From positions 434,001 through 498,000 of the forward strand of contig NZ_CP070326.1 in assembly GCF_016917755.1 (NCBI RefSeq): a DNA stretch of 64,000 nt, given 5' to 3'. Within the stretch, counting starts at the first letter, position 1. Every line of letters starts with the position of its first letter. Shown piece by piece: positions 26,619 through 34,440 of the stretch. The notes beneath the pieces are model-generated. The model did no database searches. It was not told the DNA's origin and saw only the letters and a program-made list of their open reading frames with translations. This DNA is from Streptomyces noursei (GTDB lineage: Bacteria; Actinomycetota; Actinomycetes; Streptomycetales; Streptomycetaceae). The position numbers and the translations under genes are program-made.

Positions 26619-26792
26619 GATGACGTCCCCCGTGTTCTGCCCGGGCCCCGGCCCTGTCTGGCTCTGTCTTGCCTCTGTCTTGCCTCTGTCCGGCGCTTTC
26701 TGGTGGCAGCGGCCGGCAAGTGATCCTAACGTCGCGGCCGACGGGACCGACTGGCGGTCGATGCCGGACGGCGGTCCTGCCTGGGTCCTGCA

Positions 26793-27628
26793 TCAGGCGT
26801 CGGGCGTCCGGCGAACTTCATGCTCGCCCCGTGGGTCCGTGCGTTTCCCCTGGTCGCCCCGCGCCTGGGTCGGGGCGACGTCGCCACCGCCGGGCCGGAG
26901 GATCGGGGAGCCGAGGCAGCGGCAGGCGAGCAGCGCCATCCCCAGTGCGGTGGGCGCTCGTGGACCGAACGCCCCATGGTCTCCTCCGCCTTGCGGATGC
27001 GGTACTGAACGGTGTTCTTGTGCAGGATCTGATGGCCGGCGGTCGCGGTGTAGCTGCCGCCGGTGGCCAGGAAGATCTGCAGTGTCTCCCGCAGCCGCGC
27101 CGAGTGCTCGTCGTCGGTGGCGAGGCCGCCGAGGACGTTCCACACCCAGGCCCGGGTGCTGCCGATGTCCTGGCACATCAGGGCGATCGGAGCGAACTCG
27201 GTGTAGGCGGTGACCCGGAGGCCGGTGGCGGCGGCCAGCGCGAGTTCCTGTGCACGCGGTGCCTGTCGGTGGGTGCGCCGGACACCGTCGATGCCGGACT
27301 CCACCTCACCCGCGCAGACGCGTGCGGTGGGATCGCCGCCCTCCACCGTGTCCGCCAGCGCGGGCCAGGCGATCTCGCCGCGTGCGCCGAACGGCAGCCA
27401 GGCCCAGGCAAGTGCCCCGTCGCGGACCACGAACAGGGGCTCGCCGGCGCAGTTCAGCTCGGCCGCGATCTTCCCGGTGAGCCGGTCGAGGCGGGCCAGC
27501 GCCGCCCCGCCGTGGCACCGTTCAGGCAGCCACAGCACCAGGCCGACGTGGTGCTGCCGCAGCCGGTAGGCCATCCTGAGGCGGCGGAGGGCCCGCGCTT
27601 CAAGGACTCCGCTAGCCGGCACGTGCAC
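26793..27628 (-). pseudogene. PucR-family regulator, 5'-truncated and frameshifted near the 3' end
   Basis: The minus strand reads as the C-terminal half of a PucR/CdaR-type activator. It contains YRLRQHHVGLVLWLPE at the start, DIGSTRAWVWNVLGGLATD in the middle, and the HTH region ILHKNTVQYRIRKAEETMGRSV. Family members usually carry at least 150 further N-terminal residues, absent here. After MGRSVHERPP the frame continues as non-family sequence, while another frame gives LGMALLACRCLGSPIL, the expected ending, so a one-base indel is likely near 26950-26985. PucR proteins regulate catabolic operons. Loss of the start and the frame makes this a remnant. Confidence 0.7.
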
Positions 27629-27935
27629 TCCGCCGACATCGTCGCGCTGCTGGACCAGGCGTTCGCCAGGCGTCCGCTGGCCGAGTGCCGCACACTGCTC
27701 GACTCCGCCGGGCTCACCTACGGAGTCGTCCAGACACTGGAGGAGAGCGCGGCCGACCCGCAGCTCAAGGCCGACGGAGTCCTCGTGCCGATCGAGTCGG
27801 ACGGCGCCGCCCCCACCTCACCATCGACAGCCCCGTACGGCTCGACCAGGAGCGCAAGGTCCCGCCGCGGTGAGCCGTGCCGCCGGCTCCGGCCCGACCA
27901 CCGCCCGCCCCACCGTCGCTACGGGGAGGAGTAGA
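27585..27935 (+). pseudogene. CoA-transferase family III (CaiB/BaiF) 3' remnant
   Basis: About 70 codons read ADIVALLDQAFARRPLAECR, then LDSAGLTYGVVQTLEESAADPQLKADGVLVPIE, the C-terminal region of CaiB/BaiF-type CoA transferases, which activate carboxylic acids with CoA. After about 27800 the family sequence continues in another frame as LTIDSPVRLDQERKVPPR, so a frameshift is present. The N-terminal 300 or more residues are missing; the remnant begins where the PucR remnant on the other strand begins, marking a rearrangement junction at about 27575-27600. Confidence 0.65.
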
Positions 27936-28779
27936 CGACGAGAACCTGTTCCGGGGCATCGGCGACGGTGAACGCCGCATGGCCGAGGGTCAGCTCGCCG
28001 CGGGAGGGGTGCCGGACGCGCTTGCTGCCGGTGCGGTGCCCGGCGATGTCGTACCGGGGCCACCATGCGTCCGCCTCGGCGCTGCCGGCGCGCAGCTCCG
28101 CGGCGAGCCGGCGGAACCGCTCGTCGCCCGGGTGCCGTCCGGCGTTCGTCCGGAGCCTGGCCAGTACCGACTGCGCCACCGACTCCCAGTCGACCAGTAC
28201 GTGCCTGGCCCCGGGATCGAGGAACACCCAGCGTGCGAGGTTGGGACGGTCGGCGTCCCGTCGTCGGACCAGTCCCGGGAAGAACTCCGCGGCGGCGTCG
28301 TTCCAGACCAGCACGTCGGCGGTGGCCCCGGTGACGTAGGCCGGGGCGGGGGCGACGAGCGCGGGGACTGCGGCGACCTCAGGAGCGACGGTCTCGACCA
28401 CGGGCGGACGGGAGCCCTCGCGGCTGACGGAGCGCCGCTGACCGGCGGCCCCCTCGGCCAGCGCGCGGAGATGAGCCCGCTCCCCCGGCCCGAGCCGCAG
28501 GGTGTCCGCGATCGCCGCCAGGACCTGATCGGACGGGCGCACGTCCCGGCCCTGCTCCACGTACGCGTACCAGGTCGTGCTCACCCCCGCCAGCACCGCC
28601 AGTTCCTCCCGCCGCAGGCCGGGCGTGCGGCGGCGGGCCGATTCCGGAAGCCCCACGTCGGCCGGGCCGATCCGCTCGCGCCGCGCCCGCAGGAACGCTC
28701 CGAGCTCGCGCCGCGCGACCGCCGCCGCGTCCTCCCGTCCGGCGCCCTTCCTGGTACTCCTGGTTCCACCATCAGGCAT
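27919..28779 (-). CDS. XRE-family regulator with MmyB-like C-terminal domain
   Basis: 286 residues. N-terminal helix-turn-helix has LGAFLRARRERIGPADVGLP, GLRREELAVLAGVSTTWYAYVEQGRD (about 55-80) and SDQVLAAIADTLRLG. The MmyB-type ligand-binding part has DVLVWNDAAAEFF, RWVFLDPGARHVLVDWE and RYDIAGHRTGSKRVRHPSRGELTL. These regulators are usually divergent from an oxidoreductase they control, as here: the dehydrogenase starts 40 bases away on the other strand. The ligand is unknown; fatty-acid-like molecules have been seen in this domain. ATG at 28779. Confidence 0.92.
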   Translation of the reverse strand: MPDGGTRSTRKGAGREDAAAVARRELGAFLRARRERIGPADVGLPESARRRTPGLRREELAVLAGVSTTWYAYVEQGRDVRPSDQVLAAIADTLRLGPGERAHLRALAEGAAGQRRSVSREGSRPPVVETVAPEVAAVPALVAPAPAYVTGATADVLVWNDAAAEFFPGLVRRRDADRPNLARWVFLDPGARHVLVDWESVAQSVLARLRTNAGRHPGDERFRRLAAELRAGSAEADAWWPRYDIAGHRTGSKRVRHPSRGELTLGHAAFTVADAPEQVLVVYSSP

Positions 28780-28819
28780 GTCTGGATACCGCCCCTCGCT
28801 TCGTGTGGACTACACAGCC

Positions 28820-29893
28820 ATGAAGGCATGGCAGATGACCACACCCCAAAGCGGCCTGCACCTCGCGGAGTTGCCCGACCCACCGCTCCGCGGTGGCGGC
28901 GCGACGCTCGACGTCCTCGCCGCACAGATCCCTGCGTACACCGACGCTCTCGTGGCCGGAGGACGCGGTGGCTTCCCTACCCCGATCGTACTGGGGGCCT
29001 GTGGGATCGGTCGGGTGACGGCCACCGCTGACGACGTGTTCGGAGTGCGGCCGGGCGATGTCGTCGTCGCCAGTGGGCTGTTCCGGTCCGGGCGCCTTGC
29101 CCACCCGGAAGAGGCGTTGCTGGCCTGGACCGGGATCGGCGGTGCCGGCCGCGCCACACCGACCACCGAGCGGATACGCGAGGTGTGGCGTGACGGACTG
29201 TACGCCGAACGGGCGGTACAGCCGGAGCGGACCCTGGTCGCCCTGCCCGGCGCGGACGCCTACCCGGCGCCCGAGCGGTTCGCGTTCCTGCCCTGGCTGG
29301 GCATCGCGGCCGAAGCGATCGACCGGGCGTCCGTGCGCGCGGGGCACGTCGTCGCCGTGGTCGGCGCGACCGGTCAACTCGGGGCGGCGGCCGTGCTCGT
29401 CGCGCTCGCCCGCGGCGCCGCGGCGGTCGTCGCGGTCGGACGCAACCGCGACTCGCTCGCCGCACTCGCAAGCCTCGATGCGCGGGTGCTGCCCGTGCCG
29501 CTCAGCGGCGACCGCGCGACCGACGGGAGCGCGATCGCGGCGGCGGCCGGGCCGGTCGACGCGGTCGTCGACACGCTCGGCGCGGTGCCGAGCCCGGGCC
29601 CGACGATGGCCGGGTACGACGCGTTGCGCCCGGACGGCTCCTGGGTCCTCGTCGGCGGAGTACGCCAGGACCTGCCGATCCCGTACAGCGACTTCATGCA
29701 CCGCCGGTTGACGCTGCGCGGATCGTGGATATGCCGCAACGCGACCATCCTCGACGTGTGGTCGATGGTCCGCGGCGGCGTACTCGACCTCTCCGCACTC
29801 GACATCACGGTCGTCGGGCTCGACGACCCTACCGCGGCACTCACCGCGGCATCCCAGTCACACGGCCTGGGCGTCGTCGTCCTGGTCCCGTGA
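28820..29893 (+). CDS. MDR-superfamily NAD(P)H-dependent oxidoreductase
   Basis: 357 residues. It begins MKAWQMTTPQSGLHLAELPDP, has GVRPGDVVVASG and a Rossmann motif VVAVVGATGQLGAAAVLVALARGA at about 175-198, then DAVVDTLGAVP. Catalytic zinc ligands are not evident, so it is closer to quinone oxidoreductase or enoyl-reductase-type MDRs. Divergent from the MmyB regulator with a 40-base shared control region. ATG at 28820 is used because upstream frames overlap the regulator gene. Confidence 0.88.
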   Translation: MKAWQMTTPQSGLHLAELPDPPLRGGGATLDVLAAQIPAYTDALVAGGRGGFPTPIVLGACGIGRVTATADDVFGVRPGDVVVASGLFRSGRLAHPEEALLAWTGIGGAGRATPTTERIREVWRDGLYAERAVQPERTLVALPGADAYPAPERFAFLPWLGIAAEAIDRASVRAGHVVAVVGATGQLGAAAVLVALARGAAAVVAVGRNRDSLAALASLDARVLPVPLSGDRATDGSAIAAAAGPVDAVVDTLGAVPSPGPTMAGYDALRPDGSWVLVGGVRQDLPIPYSDFMHRRLTLRGSWICRNATILDVWSMVRGGVLDLSALDITVVGLDDPTAALTAASQSHGLGVVVLVP

Positions 29894-30054
29894 GCGAGCG
29901 CGACCGCGTCGCCGAATCGGACCAGGACAGGCAACCGCAGACCGGGGTGCCGCACGTCGCGGGGGACCGCGATCCCGTGGATCACACCGGACCCGACGTG
30001 ACGGCCGATGAATTGGGTTGCGGCGGAGCGGGTGGGCCCGGGGAGGATGTGTTC

Positions 30055-30447
30055 ATGGACAGTGCGACAGACGACGTGAACCAGGCGATCGCGGGCGAGT
30101 TGCAGCTCATGGACCCAGGGGTCCGCGCCTCGCGGGAGCGCGTCCGGCGGCTCCTGGACCCGGAGTTCGTCGAGGTCGGCGGATCGGGGCGGCGGTGGAC
30201 GTACGAGGCCATGGTCGCCGAGCTGTCCAGCCGTCCGGACCGTTCACCGGATGCCCCCCGCTACGAACCCTCGGACATCTCAGGCGTGCGGCTCGCCCCG
30301 GGGCTGGTGCACCTGACCTTCGAGACCGTACTCGGCGATGTCAGGACCAGGCGTAGCTCGATCTGGCGCAAGTGGGACGACGGGTCGGGCTGGCGGATGT
30401 ACTACCACCAGGCCACACCCGTGCCGCCCGGTGTGGACACGGCGTAG
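30055..30447 (+). CDS. NTF2-like / DUF4440 protein
   Basis: 130-residue cone-fold protein. DUF4440 features are [46 protein letters not shown] and YHQATPVPP at the end, with [18 protein letters not shown] as the last strands. Such proteins bind small molecules or act as simple enzymes; no active-site residues point to a reaction. ATG at 30055 follows GGGGAGGA. It is 161 bases after the dehydrogenase on the same strand. Confidence 0.85.
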   Translation: MDSATDDVNQAIAGELQLMDPGVRASRERVRRLLDPEFVEVGGSGRRWTYEAMVAELSSRPDRSPDAPRYEPSDISGVRLAPGLVHLTFETVLGDVRTRRSSIWRKWDDGSGWRMYYHQATPVPPGVDTA

Positions 30448-30560
30448 GGCCTGTCCGAGCCGCCGACGTCACCGGCGCGCTCCGCCGCGTTCTGGCAGGC
30501 GCCCGAGGTGCGCGAAACCCGTTTCGCGTGCTGGCCCGGCGCCTCTACTGTGGCGCGGTG

Positions 30561-31091
30561 ATGACTCAGGTGATCGTTCTCAATGGTGGTTCCAGCTCCG
30601 GGAAGTCCGGGATCGTCCGGTGTCTGCAGGCGGTCCTGCCGGATCCGTGGCTGGCGCTCGGGACAGACACACTGGTCGAGGCCATGCCGGCGTCCATGCA
30701 AACGTCGGACGGCGGAATCGAGTTCGCGTCGGACGGAGAGGTGGTCGTCGGGCCGGAGTTCCGCACGCTGGAGGCCGCCTGGCTCGAAGGGGTGGCCGCG
30801 ATGGCCCGAGCGGGCGCCCGGGTCATCGTCGACGAGGTCTTCCTGGGCGGAGCGGACTCACAGCGGCGTTGGCGGAAAGCCCTGGGCGAACTGCCGGTGT
30901 TGTGGGTCGGCGTGAGGTGTGACGGTGCGGTCGCCACGGGCCGCGAGGTGGCACGAGGCGACCGCATCATCGGGATGGCCGCGTCCCAGGCGGAAGCGGT
31001 CCACCGGGACGTGGAGTACGACCTGGAAGTGGACACCGCGCATGCCGAGTCGATGGAGTGCGCACGGAGCATCGCCGCACACGTCAACTGA
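30561..31091 (+). CDS. Chloramphenicol phosphotransferase-like kinase (CPT)
   Basis: 176 residues, near the length of the Streptomyces venezuelae chloramphenicol 3-O-phosphotransferase. The P-loop is [16 protein letters not shown] (about 7-22), with the catalytic Asp in [14 protein letters not shown] (about 35). [10 protein letters not shown] and [26 protein letters not shown] fit the nucleoside-kinase-like lid region. CPT inactivates chloramphenicol by phosphorylating its primary hydroxyl; distant homologues may have other substrates. No chloramphenicol biosynthetic genes are in the window. ATG at 30561; a GTG one codon upstream is possible. Confidence 0.87.
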   Translation: MTQVIVLNGGSSSGKSGIVRCLQAVLPDPWLALGTDTLVEAMPASMQTSDGGIEFASDGEVVVGPEFRTLEAAWLEGVAAMARAGARVIVDEVFLGGADSQRRWRKALGELPVLWVGVRCDGAVATGREVARGDRIIGMAASQAEAVHRDVEYDLEVDTAHAESMECARSIAAHVN

Positions 31092-31181
31092 TCGGCGGGT
31101 CGGCGTCGCCCGCGTTCCGCGCAGTTGGTCGTCCCGCCGGGCTCGGCGGTGGCCCGGCGTCTGATCACGGAGTTCGGCTGC

Positions 31182-31622
31182 TCATCGCGTCCCCATGTCA
31201 TAGGGGGCGCAGCCGGCGACGGCCTGGAGTTTGTCGGGGTTGGCCACGTTGTGGAGGGCGATGATGCGGCCGTCGGCGTCGAAGTCGAAGGTGACGGTGG
31301 CGATCACGCGGTCCGGGGCGCTGAACACCATGCCCAACCCACCGTTGATCACCGCGAGTTCGGCCTTCCTGTCGGCCGGATCGATGCCCTGGTAGGTGAC
31401 GGTGCCGATGGTCAGCTCGGCGAGTTCCTGCCCGGTCGCCGTCATGTGCAGCCGCAGGCGCTCGGTGAACCGCTCCTGCGCGTTGACCACGGTCACCTGC
31501 ACGCCCTGGCGTCGCTTGGTGCGGGCCGCGAGCTGAACGGCCGCGGCCATGCCCGCGTAACCCGCCCCCAGAACCACTACCCGGTGCGCGGACTCCGTGC
31601 CGATGCCCTGCTGTGCGTTCAT
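31182..31622 (-). pseudogene. Chimeric open frame: flavoprotein (NDH-2-like) head fused to SigJ-like tail
   Basis: A 146-codon open frame. Residues 1-70 are the FAD-binding start of an NADH dehydrogenase-like oxidoreductase (VVVLGAGYAGMAAAVQLAAR, then ERFTERLRLHMTATGQ). Residues from about 72 on look like the SnoaL-like C-terminus of an ECF sigma factor of the SigJ group (VINGGLGMVFSAPDRVIATV, ALHNVANPDKLQAV). The junction is in frame. In Streptomyces these two genes often sit next to each other, so a deletion spanning the end of one and the start of the other explains the fusion. It has neither a complete FAD fold nor sigma regions 2 and 4, so neither function is expected. Confidence 0.7.
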
Positions 31623-31743
31623 CGTTCCGTCCTCCTTCCTTCGCTGCTGACGGCCACCAGATGGAAGCTGGCCGCCCATACGTGACATGAGGTCCATGTG
31701 ACGCACAACACCGGCCGCGGAGGGGGCGGTTGGACCGTGCCGG

Positions 31744-32217
31744 TCAGGAGGCGGCGCCGATCCGATCGCGCAGCCCTTCGGCGAAGGTGCGCGCCGCCAC
31801 CAGATCGGCGCCGTTGGGGCGTCCGCTTTTGATGCCGCCGACGAGCTTGAACGGAAACGAGGTGTCGAAGCCGCGGCACGAGAAGGTGTCGCGCACCTCG
31901 AAGCCCTTCCGCTGGAGGAGCCGCACGAGGGGGCGGGTGAACGGCCGGACCCGCAGTGCGGGAAGCCCGCTGGTGGTGAACACGAACGCGTTGCGTCGTG
32001 CACCCGTCGGGAGTGCCTGGACGAACTGGCGCAGCTGCGGATGGACGTTCTGCATGAAGATCCCGGAGCCGAATCCCACCAGGTCGCAGGTGGCGAGTTC
32101 TGCCATATCGACCTGTTCGGGGGCGACGACCCGGGCCTGGAGCACCTGCCCCATGACGTCGGCGATCCTCTTGGTGTTGCCGTGGGACACGGAGGTGCAC
32201 ACGATGACGGCCTTCAT
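31744..32217 (-). CDS. Flavodoxin-family protein
   Basis: 157 residues of flavodoxin fold. FMN phosphate loop is VCTSVSHGNTKRIADVM at about 6-22, with CDLVGFGSGIFMQNVHPQL at about 44-62, the N-A-FVFTTSGLP stretch and GFEVRDTFSCRGFDT. It resembles the flavodoxin-like proteins that often accompany flavoprotein dehydrogenases; likely a one- or two-electron carrier or small quinone reductase. ATG at 32217. It is flanked by an intact and a broken flavoprotein gene on the same strand. Confidence 0.88.
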   Translation of the reverse strand: MKAVIVCTSVSHGNTKRIADVMGQVLQARVVAPEQVDMAELATCDLVGFGSGIFMQNVHPQLRQFVQALPTGARRNAFVFTTSGLPALRVRPFTRPLVRLLQRKGFEVRDTFSCRGFDTSFPFKLVGGIKSGRPNGADLVAARTFAEGLRDRIGAAS

Positions 32218-32303
32218 GATGCGGTTCCTTTCGCTTCGACGTATTCCGTGTGGTGTGGGGCAGATCGGGCCATGCACCCGGTCTGCCCGGGAGTTCTTCC
32301 CGC

Positions 32304-33452
32304 TCATCGGGCTTCGACCGGGGGCGGCACGGGCACTGATCGTGTCGTGCCGGGAAGCCACCGGTAGGCGCGCGGAAACCGCATCGAGGTGACGGTGAAG
32401 CGGCAGACGCGTTCCTTGACCACGGCCGCCGCCCGGCCGGACAGCGCGAACGCCGCGGGGGTGTCGTCCCGGTGCGCGGCCTGGATGAAGCCGTCCCGCC
32501 GACCGAGGCTGATCGCCTGTCCGGTCATGCCGATCGACACGGACGTCGATTGCTGCCCCCGGATCATCGCGAGCACCGTGTCGGCGCCGTGGGCACCCAT
32601 GGGCAACGCCGCCTGGCAGCTCATCCGCAGGTGCGCCCCTACGTGCACGGGCGGCGCGACGGCGTCGCCGACTCCGACGATCCGTCGATGGTGCAGGCAC
32701 ACCAAGGCGTCGTCGGTGCGCAGACGGCCGTGGGCGGCCACCGGAAGGCCACTGCGCAGCGCCAGGTCCGGTACGGCCAACGAGCCCGCCCAGACCGTGC
32801 AGTCGCTGGGCAGCCGGCCGCCGTCGGTGTCGACGCCGTCCGCGCGGATCGCGGTGACCCGCAGTCCGGTGTGCAGCGCAACCCCGGCGTTCGCGAGCTT
32901 GGCGTGGATGCGGGCGCGGCTGGATGCGGGCAGCCCGGCGGCGACCGACCGGGAGACCAGCGCGATGTCCAGGGACGGGTACCGGTAGGCGATTTCGGCG
33001 GCGCTCTCGATCCCGGTCAGACCGCCGCCGACGATGACGACGGGTGCCTGTGCGGGCAGTTGCCGCAGCCGGGTGCGCAACGACTCGGCACCGTCGAGGT
33101 CGGCGATGTTCCAGGCGTGCTCGGACCCGGTCATGCCGCGGGCTGCCGTGCTGCCCACCGCGTACAGCAGATAGTCGAAGTCGAGCGCGCCGCCGTCGTC
33201 GAGCCGCACGGATCGCTCGGCGATCGTGTCCGCCGCCGCCACCCGCAGTCGCACGTCGGGGCGCAACAGACCGCGCAGCGGCCGTATTGCGCGGGGCGCG
33301 CCCGCTGCGTGCTCGTGCAGCCGGACGCGTTCCACGAAATCCGGTCGCGGGTTGACCACCGTGACGTCCACGTCGGACCGCCCCACGGCCGCCAGTCGGT
33401 TCGCGGCCATCACTCCCGCGTAGCCCGCCCCGACGACCACCACTCGCGCCAC
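32304..33452 (-). CDS. NADH dehydrogenase-like (NDH-2 type) FAD oxidoreductase
   Basis: 382-residue two-dinucleotide-fold flavoprotein. The FAD motif is VVVVGAGYAGVMAANRLAA at the start, the NAD motif VVIVGGGLTGIESAAEIAYRYP at about 140-162, and a C-terminal FAD contact RIVGVGDAVAPP near 260. The protein seems to lack the long membrane-anchoring tail of respiratory NDH-2. GTG codons at 33455 and 33452 both follow GGAGGTGG; I use the latter. Streptomyces homologues are often controlled by a neighbouring SigJ-type factor, of which only a tail remains in this locus (31182-31622). Confidence 0.88.
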   Translation of the reverse strand: MARVVVVGAGYAGVMAANRLAAVGRSDVDVTVVNPRPDFVERVRLHEHAAGAPRAIRPLRGLLRPDVRLRVAAADTIAERSVRLDDGGALDFDYLLYAVGSTAARGMTGSEHAWNIADLDGAESLRTRLRQLPAQAPVVIVGGGLTGIESAAEIAYRYPSLDIALVSRSVAAGLPASSRARIHAKLANAGVALHTGLRVTAIRADGVDTDGGRLPSDCTVWAGSLAVPDLALRSGLPVAAHGRLRTDDALVCLHHRRIVGVGDAVAPPVHVGAHLRMSCQAALPMGAHGADTVLAMIRGQQSTSVSIGMTGQAISLGRRDGFIQAAHRDDTPAAFALSGRAAAVVKERVCRFTVTSMRFPRAYRWLPGTTRSVPVPPPVEAR

Positions 33453-33609
33453 CACGACCCACCTCCGTTCAGTTCGACCTGACGCTGTGAGGACATCGCA
33501 GGCCGGGCGATCGTGACAGCAGAGGGGTGTGATGGCAGTCACAATGACGTGGGGGCGGGGTGGGCTTCGGCAGCGGACCGTTGCCGGCGGCCCGGCCCGC
33601 ACCGCGTGA

Positions 33610-34137
33610 TGGAGCAGGCAGCCGCCTGCGGTCTCTTCCGACGAGAGTCTGCTGCGGGTCGCACGGCTCGTGCGGGAGTTCCATGACCTGACGGCGGGCA
33701 CGGCACTGGCCGGGTCGCACGAGGTCGTGTGCCATAACGACCTCTCGCCCAAGAACACGGTCTATCAGCCGGTCGACGGCGCCTTGCGCCCGGTGGCCTT
33801 CATCGACTGGGATCTGGCGGCTCCCGGCGCACGGATCCACGATGTCGCCCATGTGTGTTGGCAGTACCTCGGGCTCGGGCCGGCCGTCCGGGACGTCTCC
33901 GAGGCCGCGCGACGGCTGCGGCTGATCGCCGACGGCTACGGCCCCGTGGATCGGCGTGAGCTGGTCTCCGTGATCTTGTGGTGGCAGGACCGGTGCTGGC
34001 GCGGCATCGAGGCTGCGGCGCACTGCGGAGACCCGTCGATGGTCCGTCTCCGTGACGCCGGGGTGCTGGGGCGGGTGCGGGCGGCCCATCGGTGGGTCTT
34101 CGCTCACCGGGACACGTTGGATCGCGCCTTGCACTGA
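33610..34137 (+). pseudogene. Aminoglycoside phosphotransferase-like kinase, 5'-truncated
   Basis: The C-terminal lobe of an APH-type kinase is intact: VVCHNDLSPKNTVY (catalytic loop with Asp and Asn), FIDWDLAAPGARIHDVAHV (metal-binding Asp), and helical ending to a stop at 34137. The N-terminal lobe that binds ATP is missing. The first usable start is GTG at 33670 (VREFHDL), giving 155 codons against 250 or more for the family, and the in-frame sequence upstream to about 33610 has no start codon. Hence called truncated and presumably inactive. Confidence 0.6.
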
Positions 34138-34333
34138 GTGGTGTCCGGCCCGCATCGGGGCCTTCGGCGGCACGGGCCGAGCGCCTTGCCTGCCCGTCAG
34201 CCGAGGATTTCCGGGCGTCGGGCAGCGCCGCATGCGGCGCGTCGCGCCTCGTGAAGGGCTTGTCTGTCCGGAGCGGACGATCACGGCAGAAGGGCGTACC
34301 CACTCCTTGCCACTCTCAACGTATAGCGCACGG

Positions 34334-34354
34334 GGGGTCTTGCGGCAAGGCCCC
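34334..34354 (+). promoter_or_regulatory. Rifamycin-associated element (RAE)
   Basis: 21-base interrupted palindrome: outer arms GGGG/CCCC, inner arms CTTGC/GCAAG around a central G, with one mismatch pair between the arms. This fits the rifamycin-associated element described upstream of rifamycin-inactivating and protective genes in actinomycetes. It sits 86 bases before the helR start. A CACAAT hexamer at 34365-34370 could be the -10, placing the element over the -35 region. Expression is expected to respond to rifamycins. Confidence 0.85.
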
Positions 34355-34440
34355 AGTCATGCCGCACAATCGCTGACCTCGGCCAGGACCTTCGGCAATG
34401 GGAGCTTTACGAAGTGCGTGTGTTTATCGGAGCCGGTGCC

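Noticed and set aside
26669..27934. Plus-strand open frame of 421 codons across the PucR remnant
   Set aside because: Only its end (CoA-transferase tail) resembles a protein; the rest is the complement of PucR sequence.
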